64,000 bases of DNA from Lentisalinibacter sediminis (GTDB taxonomy: Bacteria; Pseudomonadota; Gammaproteobacteria; Steroidobacterales; Woeseiaceae): the NCBI RefSeq assembly GCF_040706615.1, contig NZ_JAPDRF010000001.1, positions 310,001 to 374,000 on the forward strand. The letters are read 5' to 3'. Within the stretch, counting starts at the first letter, position 1; every line of letters starts with the position of its first letter. Positions 1 through 7,512 of this stretch are shown here, in pieces. The notes beneath the pieces are model-generated. The model was given only the letters and a program-made list of their open reading frames with translations, was not told the origin of the DNA and did not search any database. The position numbers and the translations under genes were made by a program.

Positions 1-46
1 ATCGCCCGGCCCGCCTGCCCCGGACACTGCTGGAGGTTTCCACCGG

Positions 47-742
47 ATGACTACCGATTTCTCCTTTCTGCAACTCATCCTCGAGGCGAGCATCGTCGTC
101 CAGGCGGTCATGGCGCTGCTGGTCGCGGCGTCGGTCTTCTCCTGGTTCATCATCGTCAAGAAGCGCCGCACCATCTCGAGCGCGGTGGGCATCGCCGACG
201 AGTTCGAGGCCACTTTCTGGTCCGGGGGCGACCTGTCCTCGATGTACCAGGACCTCACCCGCCAGAGCGGCAGCCCGCAGGGCATGTCCGGCATCTTCGA
301 GGCCGGCTTCCGCGAGTTCCGGCGGCTGCGCGGCCAGGAAGGCGTCGCGGCGGACAAGCTGGTGGAGGGCGCACGGCGCGGCATGCGCGTCACCCAGACC
401 CGGGAGGTGGAGCGTCTCGAGCAGGGGCTGGCGAACCTCGCCACCATCGGCTCGACCAGCCCCTACGTCGGCCTGTTCGGCACGGTGTGGGGCATCATGA
501 ACTCCTTCAGCGCGCTGGGCGCCGGCACCCAGACGGCCACGCTGACCGCGGTGGCGCCCGGCATCGCCGAGGCGCTGGTGGCCACGGCCATGGGCCTGTT
601 CGCCGCCATCCCGGCGGTGATCTTCTACAACCGCTACGCCGACCAGGTGGGCCGGCTGGAGAGCCGCTATGAGACCTTCGTGGAGGAGTTCCTGACCATC
701 CTGGAGCGCCATGCGCACCGTGCGGCCACCGGAGGGCAGTAG
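47..742 (+). CDS. tolQ: Tol-Pal system proton-channel subunit TolQ
   Basis: TolQ is the inner-membrane subunit that, with TolR, uses the proton gradient to energise TolA and so pulls the outer membrane inward during division. The 231-residue length is normal for the family. A first membrane helix is visible at about residues 15-37, and two more at about 133-158 and 168-190, in the usual MotA/TolQ/ExbB arrangement; the GLFGTVWGIM segment is the conserved channel helix. A GGAGG sequence at 32-36 lies ten bases before the ATG. It is followed after two bases by tolR, so the two are translated as a unit. The gene that usually precedes it (ybgC) would lie outside the window. Annotation is very secure. 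Confidence 0.97.
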   Translation: MTTDFSFLQLILEASIVVQAVMALLVAASVFSWFIIVKKRRTISSAVGIADEFEATFWSGGDLSSMYQDLTRQSGSPQGMSGIFEAGFREFRRLRGQEGVAADKLVEGARRGMRVTQTREVERLEQGLANLATIGSTSPYVGLFGTVWGIMNSFSALGAGTQTATLTAVAPGIAEALVATAMGLFAAIPAVIFYNRYADQVGRLESRYETFVEEFLTILERHAHRAATGGQ

Positions 743-744
743 CC

Positions 745-1182
745 ATGGCGAAGAACCGGCGCCTGATGGGCGAGATCAACGTGGTGCCCTACATCGACGT
801 GATGCTGGTGCTGCTGATCATCTTCATGGTGACGGCGCCGCTGCTCACCCAGGGCATCGAGGTGGAGCTGCCGAATGCCGCGGCCGAGCCGCTGGACCCG
901 GAGCTCACCCAGGATGAACTCCCGCTGGTGCTCTCGGTCGATCGGGAGGGCAACCTGTATCTCAACGCGGGCGATAACGAGGACGCGCCCGTGGATGCGC
1001 GCACCGTGATCGCCCGCACCGCCGCCGTGCTGCGGCGGCGGCCCGAGACGCCGGTGCTGGTCAAGGCCGACCAGGCCGTGGCCTACGGACGGGTGGTGAA
1101 CGCCATGGTGCTGCTGCAGCAGGGCGGCGCCGAGAAGGTGGGCTTCATCACGGACCCGCTGGACGACCCGATCGTCGACTGA
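745..1182 (+). CDS. tolR: Tol-Pal system protein TolR
   Basis: TolR is the bitopic partner of TolQ in the proton-driven Tol motor. The 145-residue product has a short cytoplasmic N-terminus, a single membrane helix at about residues 15-37 and a periplasmic domain. The helix contains the PYIDVMLVLLIIFMV signature, in which the aspartate (D18) is the family's essential protonatable residue. Length and motif match TolR/ExbD. It sits between tolQ and tolA with almost no spacer, as in other gammaproteobacteria. ExbD is the only realistic alternative and is ruled out by the tolA-tolB-pal context. Confidence 0.97.
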   Translation: MAKNRRLMGEINVVPYIDVMLVLLIIFMVTAPLLTQGIEVELPNAAAEPLDPELTQDELPLVLSVDREGNLYLNAGDNEDAPVDARTVIARTAAVLRRRPETPVLVKADQAVAYGRVVNAMVLLQQGGAEKVGFITDPLDDPIVD

Positions 1183-1201
1183 GGAGAGGCAAGGCCGGAT
1201 T

Positions 1202-2104
1202 TTGCGCGAGAACCTGATTCCGCTGGCGGTATCGTTACTGCTGCACGCAGCCGTGCTGGCAGCGTTGCTCGTGGGCGTCGATTTCCACCGGCCGCACAGC
1301 CCGCCCCAGCAGGTGGCGCTGCAGGCCACGGTGGTGGACGAGGCGGCCATCCGCGAGCAGATGCGTGAGCTCGAGGAGGCGGAGGAACGGGATCGCAGGG
1401 AACGCGCGGCCGAAGAGCAGCGGCTGCGCGAGCAGGCCGAGGCGGCGCGGCGCGAGCGCGAGCAGGAGCAGCAGCGGCTGGAGGAGGCCCGCAGGGAACG
1501 GGAGCGGGCGGAGCAGCAGGCGGCGGAGGCCGAGCGCCAGCGTCAGGTGCAGGAGCAGCGGCTGGCCGAGGAGGCGGCCCGCAAGGCCGCGGAAGAGCAG
1601 GCCGCCCGCGAGGAGCGGGAGCGTCTGGAGCGGATCCGGCGCGAGCGTGAGGCCGAGGAGGCCAGACTCGCCGAGATCCAGCGCCAGAAGGAAGAAGCCG
1701 AGCGCCGGCGCCAGGAAGAGGAGCGCAAGCGCCGCGAGGCCGAGGAGGCGCGCCGCCAGGCGGAGCGCGAGGCGGAGCTGCAGCGCCTGATGCAGGCGGA
1801 GGAGGAACGGCGCAGTGCCGTGGAGTCGGGGCTGCTGGACCAGTACATGGCCGTGATCCGCCAGACGGTGGAGCGCAACTGGGTCAAGCCGGCGACGGCC
1901 CGCTCGGGCATCGAGTGCGAGGTGCTGTTGACCCAGCTGCCCAGCCGCGACATCGTCAATGTGCGCTTCGGCGAGTGCAACGCGGATGCGACCGTGCGCC
2001 GTTCCATCGAGGCGGCGGTGATGAAGTCCTCGCCGCTGCCGCCGCCGCCGGACCGCAGCCTGTTCGAGCGCAACTTGCGATTCATATTCAGACCTGAACA
2101 ATAG
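1202..2104 (+). CDS. tolA: Tol-Pal system spanning protein TolA
   Basis: TolA links the inner-membrane TolQR motor to Pal and TolB at the outer membrane. The product (300 residues) shows the three TolA domains: an N-terminal membrane helix at about residues 7-25, a long Arg/Glu/Ala-rich coiled-coil from about 40 to 205, and a C-terminal globular TonB/TolA-type domain from about 215. The last has a cysteine pair (in IECEV and FGECN) that probably forms the disulfide typical of TolA domain III. The start is a TTG; no ATG or GTG precedes the membrane helix in frame, and a purine-rich GAGGAGAGG lies upstream. The repetitive middle makes length variation between relatives likely. Confidence 0.95.
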   Translation: MRENLIPLAVSLLLHAAVLAALLVGVDFHRPHSPPQQVALQATVVDEAAIREQMRELEEAEERDRRERAAEEQRLREQAEAARREREQEQQRLEEARRERERAEQQAAEAERQRQVQEQRLAEEAARKAAEEQAAREERERLERIRREREAEEARLAEIQRQKEEAERRRQEEERKRREAEEARRQAEREAELQRLMQAEEERRSAVESGLLDQYMAVIRQTVERNWVKPATARSGIECEVLLTQLPSRDIVNVRFGECNADATVRRSIEAAVMKSSPLPPPPDRSLFERNLRFIFRPEQ

Positions 2105-2111
2105 TGGCGAC

Positions 2112-2143
2112 GGCGCCCGCCGGGAGGCGGGCGCCCTTCGCTT
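2112..2143 (+). terminator. GC-rich hairpin between tolA and tolB
   Basis: A perfect 10-bp stem (GGCGCCCGCC at 2112-2121 and GGCGGGCGCC at 2126-2135) with a GGGA loop is followed by CTTCGCTT. It lies eight bases after the tolA stop and just before tolB. The T tract is poor, so it is more likely a partial terminator or an mRNA-stabilising hairpin that sets tolB-pal-cpoB expression apart from tolQRA than a full stop. Confidence 0.45.
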
Positions 2144-2155
2144 GGAGCACACATA

Positions 2156-3454
2156 ATGAAACGAGCGCTGATTCTCATCGCGCTGATGGCCTGTGCCGGA
2201 CCGGTCCGGGCCGAGCTGACCATCGAGATCACCCAGGGCGCCGGCCAGGCCGTGCCCGTGGCCGTGGTGCCCTTCGGCTGGGACGGTCCCGGCGAGGCGC
2301 CGCTGGACGTCGCGGCGGTGATCGGCGCGGATCTGGCCCGCAGCGGGCGTTTCGAGCCGCTGGAGCGGCGCGACATGCTGGCGCGGCCCACCCGCGGCGT
2401 GGAGATCGACTTCGACGACTGGCGCATGGTGGGCAGCGACCTGATCGTGGTGGGGCGCCTGGTCCGCGAGGCCGAGGACGACTACACCATCGAGTTCCAG
2501 CTGTTCGACATCCTGCGCGGCGAGCAGCTGGTGGGTTACCGCATGCCGGCCTCGAAGCGGGGCCTGCGTCTCGCGGCGCACCGGGCGGCCGACATGATCT
2601 TCGAGGAGATCACGGGCATCCCCGGCGTGTTCGCCACGCGCATCGCCTACATCACCGCCGAGGGCGAGGATGCCACCAACCGCACCTATCGCCTGATCGT
2701 CTCGGATGCGGACGGCGCCAACCAGTACACCATCGTCGAGTCGGCGCAGCCGCTCATGTCGCCGACGTGGTCGCCGGACGGGCGGCGCATCGCCTACGTG
2801 TCCTTCGAGGGCAACCGTTCGGCCGTGTGGGTGCAGACGCTCCGGACCGGCAACCGCCAGCGGCTGTCCCGGGAGCAGGGCATCAACGGCGCGCCGGCCT
2901 GGTCGCCGGACGGTCGGCGCATCGCGCTGACGCTGTCGGGCGCCGACGGCAACCCGGATATCTGGCTGCTGACGGTGGCCAGCGGCGAGAAGCGGCGGCT
3001 GACCACCAACCCTGCCATCGACACCGAGGCGGCATGGGCGCCGGACGGCAAGTCCATCTATTTCACGTCGGACCGCAGCGGCGGACCGCAGATCTACCGG
3101 GTCGGCATCGACGGCGGCAATGCCAGTCGCGTGACGTTCGAGGGCCGCTATAATGCGCGTCCGAGGATTTCGCCGGACGGCAGCAAGCTCGCCGTCGTGC
3201 ACGACGACCGGGGCAACTACCGCATCGCCGTGTACGACCTGGAGAACGATCTGTTTCAGGTGTTGTCCGATGGCAGGCTGGACGAGTCGCCGGATTTCGC
3301 GCCCAACGGAGCCACGCTGATCTATGCGACGCGGCAGGGCGATCGGGGCGTGCTGGCCACGGTCTCCGTGGACGGCACGGTGAAGCAGCGGCTCGCTTCA
3401 ACCGGCGGCGACGTGCGCGAACCGGTCTGGTCGCCGTTCCGGCGAAATTATTAG
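2156..3454 (+). CDS. tolB: Periplasmic Tol-Pal protein TolB
   Basis: TolB is the periplasmic component that binds Pal and TolA. The 432-residue product begins with a signal peptide (about 20 residues, ending GPVRA before ELTIEI). Next comes the TolB N-terminal alpha/beta domain up to about residue 165. The rest is a six-bladed beta-propeller made of PD40/WD40-like repeats, each carrying a variant of the WSPDGRRIAY motif (about residues 200-430). Length and architecture are standard. It is separated from tolA by a GC-rich hairpin, and from pal by about 100 bp of AT-richer sequence that could hold a pal promoter. Confidence 0.97.
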   Translation: MKRALILIALMACAGPVRAELTIEITQGAGQAVPVAVVPFGWDGPGEAPLDVAAVIGADLARSGRFEPLERRDMLARPTRGVEIDFDDWRMVGSDLIVVGRLVREAEDDYTIEFQLFDILRGEQLVGYRMPASKRGLRLAAHRAADMIFEEITGIPGVFATRIAYITAEGEDATNRTYRLIVSDADGANQYTIVESAQPLMSPTWSPDGRRIAYVSFEGNRSAVWVQTLRTGNRQRLSREQGINGAPAWSPDGRRIALTLSGADGNPDIWLLTVASGEKRRLTTNPAIDTEAAWAPDGKSIYFTSDRSGGPQIYRVGIDGGNASRVTFEGRYNARPRISPDGSKLAVVHDDRGNYRIAVYDLENDLFQVLSDGRLDESPDFAPNGATLIYATRQGDRGVLATVSVDGTVKQRLASTGGDVREPVWSPFRRNY

Positions 3455-3553
3455 GTAAAATCGGCTTAATGCCTGTAATCTATTGATTTTTATGTCCCAG
3501 TGGCCCCGTCCCGACGAGAGTGACCGGCGCCGCTTCCCAACCGAGGAACCGAG

Positions 3554-4099
3554 ATGAAGATGAACCGAATCCTGGCCGTGGCCGTACTCGCGCTCGCCGT
3601 CGGCGCGTGCGGTGGCCGCTCCAACACGCTGCCCGCCACCGACACGGTCGACGACGTGCCGCCGGGAACCGCCTCCAGCGCCAGCAGTTCCGGTGCCGGC
3701 AGCGCCGGCGGGCGCGCCGGCAGCGCCATCGCCGACGACCGGCTGGACGACGAGACCCGCGCCTACCTGGACGACCTGGTGGTCTACTTCGAGTTCGACC
3801 GCAGCGAAGTGCAGCCGCAGTTCACCGACCTGCTGGCCGCCCACGCGCGCAACCTGGCCGCGAACCCGCGTATCGAAGTTCGCCTGGAGGGGCACGCCGA
3901 CGAGCGGGGATCCCGCGAGTACAACATCGGCCTCGGCGAGCGCCGCGCACAGGCCGTGCGCCGCATCCTGCTGATCCAGGGGGCTTCCGCCGGGCAGATC
4001 ACCACGGTGAGCTACGGCGAGGAGCGGCCCGCGGAGCCGGGGAGCACCGAGTCGGCCTACGCGAAGAACCGCCGCGTCGAGATCGTCTATCAGAACTGA
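3554..4099 (+). CDS. pal: Peptidoglycan-associated lipoprotein Pal
   Basis: Pal is the outer-membrane lipoprotein that grips peptidoglycan and recycles with TolB/TolA. The 181-residue product has a lipoprotein signal peptide with lipobox AVGAC (lipidated Cys19), a flexible Ser/Gly/Ala linker to about residue 60 and an OmpA-like peptidoglycan-binding domain from about 75 to the end. The GHADERGSREYN segment is the diaminopimelate-binding motif. The ATG chosen is the one that opens the signal peptide. The AT-richer 3455-3553 gap upstream (for example TAATCT at 3476-3481) may contain its own promoter, but no convincing -35 is seen. Confidence 0.97.
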   Translation: MKMNRILAVAVLALAVGACGGRSNTLPATDTVDDVPPGTASSASSSGAGSAGGRAGSAIADDRLDDETRAYLDDLVVYFEFDRSEVQPQFTDLLAAHARNLAANPRIEVRLEGHADERGSREYNIGLGERRAQAVRRILLIQGASAGQITTVSYGEERPAEPGSTESAYAKNRRVEIVYQN

Positions 4100-4130
4100 C
4101 AGGGAAGATCGGGCCCACACGGATGAAAGA

Positions 4131-4886
4131 ATGCCAATGAAACGACGACACAGAGCCAGCGCCGCCGTCGCGCTCACCGTGCTGGTATCGGCCTGCGCCA
4201 CGGTACCGCCCGAAGAGGATCCGGTACTGCTGAAGCTGAACGAGCTCGATCGGCGCCTTTCCGCCGTCGAGCGGGTGGTGCAGAACGACAGCCTGGTGCA
4301 GCTGGTCACGCGGGTGGATGCCCTGCAGGCCGAGCAGGCGGAGCTGCGCGGCATGATCGAGGAACTCGCCCACGGCGCCGAGTCCACGGCGAGCCGTCAG
4401 CGCGACCTGTACGTGGATCTCGACCAGCGGCTCCAGCGCCTGGAGCAGTCGTCGGGCGGCGAGGGCCGTCTGGCGCCGGGACAGCTGCCCATGCCGTCGG
4501 GCTCGGACCGGGACAACTACCAAGCCGCGTTCGAGCTGCTGAAGGACGGGCGCTACGAGGAGGCGGCGACCGCCTTCCAGGAGTTCCTGAAGACCTATCC
4601 CGACAGCGAGCTGGCCGACAACGCCCAGTACTGGCTGGCGGAGTCCTACTACGTCACGCAGAAGTTCGGGGAGGCGCTGCCGGCCTTCGAGAAGGTGGTC
4701 GCGCAGTATCCCCGTTCGGGCAAGGTGCCGGACGCGTTGCTGAAGATCGGCTACTGCAACTACGAACTCCAGCGCTGGGAGGCGGCCCGTAACGCCCTCA
4801 CGCGGGTGCGTTCCGAGTACCCGGACACCACCGCGGCACGCCTCGCCATCCAGCGCCTGGAGCGAATGGACACCGAGAATCGCTGA
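4131..4886 (+). CDS. cpoB: Cell-division coordinator CpoB (YbgF)
   Basis: CpoB coordinates peptidoglycan synthesis by PBP1B with Tol-driven outer-membrane constriction. The 251-residue product has a signal peptide, a short trimeric coiled-coil region (about residues 30-110) and C-terminal tetratricopeptide repeats (about 125-250) with the YxxAxxxFxxFLxxYPxSxLAxNAxYWLxE pattern of YbgF. The signal peptide ends in LVSAC, which fits a lipobox (Cys22), so this version may be lipid-anchored rather than soluble as in E. coli. It is the last tol gene, followed 10 bp later by queE. The true start could also be the ATG two codons downstream. Confidence 0.94.
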   Translation: MPMKRRHRASAAVALTVLVSACATVPPEEDPVLLKLNELDRRLSAVERVVQNDSLVQLVTRVDALQAEQAELRGMIEELAHGAESTASRQRDLYVDLDQRLQRLEQSSGGEGRLAPGQLPMPSGSDRDNYQAAFELLKDGRYEEAATAFQEFLKTYPDSELADNAQYWLAESYYVTQKFGEALPAFEKVVAQYPRSGKVPDALLKIGYCNYELQRWEAARNALTRVRSEYPDTTAARLAIQRLERMDTENR

Positions 4887-4896
4887 CGCCGGCGGC

Positions 4897-5577
4897 ATGG
4901 CGGCGACACTCACCATCCGAGACGAGCTGCCTGCAGCGGGACGCCTGCGCCTCACCGAGATCTTCTACTCGCTGCAGGGCGAAGGCCTCACCGCCGGTGT
5001 GCCGACCGTGTTCGTGCGGCTGACCGGCTGCCCGCTGCGCTGCCGCTACTGCGACACGGCGTATGCCTTCACCGGCGGCGAATGGCACGGCTACGACGAG
5101 ATCCTCGCACGGGTGGGCGAGTGGCCTGCCAGCCACGTCTGCGTGACCGGCGGCGAGCCGCTGGCCCAGCCCAACTGCCTCGGACTGCTGACCGCGCTCT
5201 GCGACGCTGGCTACGCGGTATCCCTCGAGACCAGCGGGGCGCTCGACATCGCCGAGGTGGACGGGCGCGTCTCCCGCGTGGTGGACATCAAGACCCCGGG
5301 CTCGGGCGAAGCGAAGCGCAACCTCTGGGAGAACGTGGCCCTGCTCGGGCCGCGGGACCAGGTAAAATTCGTGATCTGCGACCGCCCGGACTTCGACTGG
5401 GCGCTGAAGCGCGTCGAGATGCACGGCCTGACCGAGCGCTGCCCGGTCCTCTTCTCCCCGTCATGGGGGCAGGTGGAGCCGGGCGAGCTGGCGGACTGGA
5501 TTCTGGAAGCCCGAGCACCGGTGCGCCTGCAACTCCAGCTCCACAAGGTGCTGTGGGGCGACGTGCCGGGGCGCTGA
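4897..5577 (+). CDS. queE: 7-carboxy-7-deazaguanine synthase (radical SAM)
   Basis: QueE converts 6-carboxytetrahydropterin to 7-carboxy-7-deazaguanine in the queuosine/preQ0 pathway. The 226-residue product carries the radical-SAM cysteine motif CPLRCRYC (Cys45, 49 and 52), which binds the 4Fe-4S cluster, preceded by the family signature EIFYSLQGEG. The later CVTGGEPL motif contacts SAM. Length is normal. It lies directly downstream of the tol genes and its stop overlaps the queC start by one base (TGATG), so the two queuosine enzymes are translationally coupled. This tol-queE-queC order is common in gammaproteobacteria. Confidence 0.96.
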   Translation: MAATLTIRDELPAAGRLRLTEIFYSLQGEGLTAGVPTVFVRLTGCPLRCRYCDTAYAFTGGEWHGYDEILARVGEWPASHVCVTGGEPLAQPNCLGLLTALCDAGYAVSLETSGALDIAEVDGRVSRVVDIKTPGSGEAKRNLWENVALLGPRDQVKFVICDRPDFDWALKRVEMHGLTERCPVLFSPSWGQVEPGELADWILEARAPVRLQLQLHKVLWGDVPGR

Positions 5578-6269
5578 TGGCGGACGGTGCGCGTAAGGCG
5601 GTAGTCCTCCTCTCCGGCGGACTCGACTCGGCAACCACCCTGGCCATGGCGAGAAACGCCGGCTACGAATGCCACGCACTCAGCGTGCGCTACGGCCAGC
5701 GCCACACGGCCGAGCTGGACGCCGCGGCCCGTCTGGCCGAGACCCTCGGTGCCGCTTCGCACCGCAGTATGAGCGTCGATTTCGGCGGCATCGGCGGCTC
5801 CGCGCTCACCGACCCCGGACTGGCCGTGCCCGAGACACCCCAGGAAGGCATCCCCGTCACTTACGTGCCGGCCAGGAACACCGTATTCCTGTCGCTCGCG
5901 CTGGGGCTGGCCGAGGTCATCGACGCCGACGGCATCTGGATCGGAGTAAATGCCGTCGATTACTCGGGCTACCCCGACTGCCGGCCGGCCTTCATCATGG
6001 CTTTCCAGGAACTTGCCAACGTGGCCACCAGAGCGGCGGTGGAGGGCAAGGCGGTGCGCATCCACACGCCGCTCATTGAACTCAGCAAGGCGGAGATCAT
6101 CCGCCGCGGCATGGAACTGGGCGTGGACTACTCGCTCACGGTGTCCTGCTACCAGGCGGACGACGACGGCCGCGCCTGCGGCGTCTGCGACGCCTGCCGC
6201 CTGCGGCGCAAGGGTTTCGAGGAGGCCGGCGTCGCCGATCCCACGCGCTACGGCGCCGAAAAGGCCTGA
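5577..6269 (+). CDS. queC: 7-cyano-7-deazaguanine synthase QueC
   Basis: QueC makes preQ0 from 7-carboxy-7-deazaguanine, ATP and ammonia. The 230-residue product begins MADGARKAVVLLSGG and carries the PP-loop ATP-binding motif LLSGGLDSATTLAMA near residues 11-25. The C-terminal zinc site is formed by the cysteine of TVSCY together with CGVCDAC. The start is the ATG that overlaps the queE stop codon; the open frame runs further upstream but has no homology-like content there. It is followed by the tRNA-Lys gene, an arrangement also seen in Pseudomonas. Confidence 0.96.
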   Translation: MADGARKAVVLLSGGLDSATTLAMARNAGYECHALSVRYGQRHTAELDAAARLAETLGAASHRSMSVDFGGIGGSALTDPGLAVPETPQEGIPVTYVPARNTVFLSLALGLAEVIDADGIWIGVNAVDYSGYPDCRPAFIMAFQELANVATRAAVEGKAVRIHTPLIELSKAEIIRRGMELGVDYSLTVSCYQADDDGRACGVCDACRLRRKGFEEAGVADPTRYGAEKA

Positions 6270-6293
6270 TCCGCAGCCATTTCCCGGCACGGC

Positions 6294-6322
6294 TTTCTGA
6301 TCGGGGCGGCTTCCGGTATGAT
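6294..6322 (+). promoter_or_regulatory. Possible promoter of tRNA-Lys
   Basis: TATGAT at 6317-6322 resembles a -10 box, with a weak TTTCTG 17 bp upstream. A very GC-rich stretch follows, as is common for stringently controlled stable-RNA promoters. It lies about 35 bp before the tRNA. The -35 match is poor, so this is tentative. Confidence 0.35.
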
Positions 6323-6355
6323 GCCGCCTCCCGGCCGGGTCCCCGGCCATCTGGC

Positions 6356-6431
6356 GGGCCGTTAGCTCAGTTGGTAGAGCAGTTGGCTTTTAACCAATTG
6401 GTCGTAGGTTCGAATCCTACACGGCCCACCA
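6356..6431 (+). tRNA. tRNA-Lys (anticodon TTT)
   Basis: The 76-nt gene folds as a full cloverleaf. The acceptor stem GGGCCGT pairs with ACGGCCC, and the D-arm has GCTCAGTTGGTAGAGC. The anticodon loop CTTTTAA has anticodon TTT at 6389-6391, the T-arm contains GGTTCGAATCC, and CCA is encoded at 6429-6431. Its position after queC matches Pseudomonas; in E. coli the tol-cpoB region is likewise followed by lysine tRNAs. Confidence 0.98.
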
Positions 6432-6448
6432 ATTTCTCAATAGAGACG

Positions 6449-6802
6449 ATGAGTTACGGCATAAAGGGCTGGCTTTTTCATCCGCAGCGGCAGCGCTTTT
6501 TCCTGCCCGCGACGGGTGTCTGGATTCTGGCGCTGGACTGGGTCCTTTTCTCTTCGAACGTCTTCTCGGCATGGCTGGCCACGCCCGCCGTGATGGTCGC
6601 CGGCTTCCTGCTCGGCGGCGCCGGCACGTTTCTGGCGCAAAGACGCGGGGGCAGGGATACGTTTCGGCGTGCAGCGCTGAAGGGATTTCTGGCCGGGGTC
6701 GTGGTCGGCCTTCCCTGGCCGATTGGCGGGACCTTCGTCGGCGGCTGGGTGCTGCTATCCTCGGGGCTGACGGACGCAAGAAGACAAATCCTGGGCAAGT
6801 GA
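6449..6802 (+). CDS. Small membrane protein of unknown function
   Basis: This 117-residue product is not assigned to a function. Hydrophobic segments are visible at about residues 18-36, 42-64 and 78-105, the last two rich in glycine, which suggests a three-helix inner-membrane protein with the charged loop QRRGGRDTFRR between them. The ATG lies 17 bases after the CCA end of tRNA-Lys; the frame stays open upstream only because it reads through the tRNA. Proteins of this kind occur as short hypothetical ORFs in gammaproteobacteria, but no family name can be given with confidence. Confidence 0.7.
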   Translation: MSYGIKGWLFHPQRQRFFLPATGVWILALDWVLFSSNVFSAWLATPAVMVAGFLLGGAGTFLAQRRGGRDTFRRAALKGFLAGVVVGLPWPIGGTFVGGWVLLSSGLTDARRQILGK

Positions 6803-6817
6803 CAGGAGTCGCCGACC

Positions 6818-7342
6818 CTAACGAGACCCCTCAAACGTCGGAACCCGGCGAGCGTTCGCTTCCTCCCTGGTGGCGGCAATTCCGTTCTTACGGATGTCGT
6901 CGAGCAGCCACTCCATCTCCTCGATCTCGCTGCGCTGCGTCGCGATGATCTCGGTGGCGAGTCTCCGCACCCGCATGTCACGTATCCCCGCCCTTTCGCT
7001 CGTGAGAATCGCGATGGAATGATGGGGAATCATGGCCTTCATGTAAGAGGCATCCTGTACCGTCGCCTGGCTGCGAACGAGCCCGATCGCAACCGCGATG
7101 ACGAGCACACTCGCCAAGTAGATCAGGACGTTCATGGTCCGATTCCGGTACATGCCCAGCATGAAGCTCAGCATAACGATGCCCATGCCGCCGCCCATCA
7201 CGAACATCATCAAGAAGCGGGTTTCGCTCCAGCGGACGTGAGCCCACTGGTAAGTGTTCACGTACATGAGTGCGAGCATCACGATCATCGAGGTCGCGAT
7301 CATCGCGACGAATCGGAAATAGCCAGTGTTTGTATGCTGCAT
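6818..7342 (-). CDS. DUF305-type membrane protein
   Basis: The 174-residue product has three N-terminal hydrophobic segments (about residues 9-28, 42-62 and 70-92). A soluble C-terminal part follows with the motif MKAMIPHHSIAILTSERA and a later Glu/Gln-rich helix (IIATQRSEIEEMEWLL). The MIPHHxxA motif followed by an EI-x-MEWLL helix is characteristic of DUF305, which is often found with metal and copper-tolerance genes, though none are visible here. The start is the ATG nine bases after AAGGA; a TTG two codons upstream is less well placed. It converges on the small membrane protein at 6449-6802. Confidence 0.8.
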   Translation of the reverse strand: MQHTNTGYFRFVAMIATSMIVMLALMYVNTYQWAHVRWSETRFLMMFVMGGGMGIVMLSFMLGMYRNRTMNVLIYLASVLVIAVAIGLVRSQATVQDASYMKAMIPHHSIAILTSERAGIRDMRVRRLATEIIATQRSEIEEMEWLLDDIRKNGIAATREEANARRVPTFEGSR

Positions 7343-7447
7343 CGCCAATCTTCCTTATTGGCCGCCGGGACGGCCTGACTCGGTCCTCGAGTCCGCGGAT
7401 TCCGGACTCCTTCGGGCAAATTATCCGCCGGTGACACGATCAGCGAA

Positions 7448-7477
7448 TTGGTAAATCGCAATCGCCTGAGGTATATC
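7448..7477 (+). promoter_or_regulatory. Possible sigma70 promoter of the alpha/beta hydrolase gene
   Basis: TTGGTA (7448-7453) and TATATC (7472-7477) are separated by 18 bp in an AT-richer gap, 35 bp before the hydrolase start. It is a reasonable but unverified match. Confidence 0.4.
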
Positions 7478-7512
7478 GGATCAGTCTCCCGCCTCTTGCC
7501 GCGCAGATTTCT

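Noticed and set aside
6371..6448. Upstream extension of the small membrane protein to MVEQLAF
   Set aside because: The extension is a translation of tRNA-Lys; the ATG at 6449 is the sensible start.
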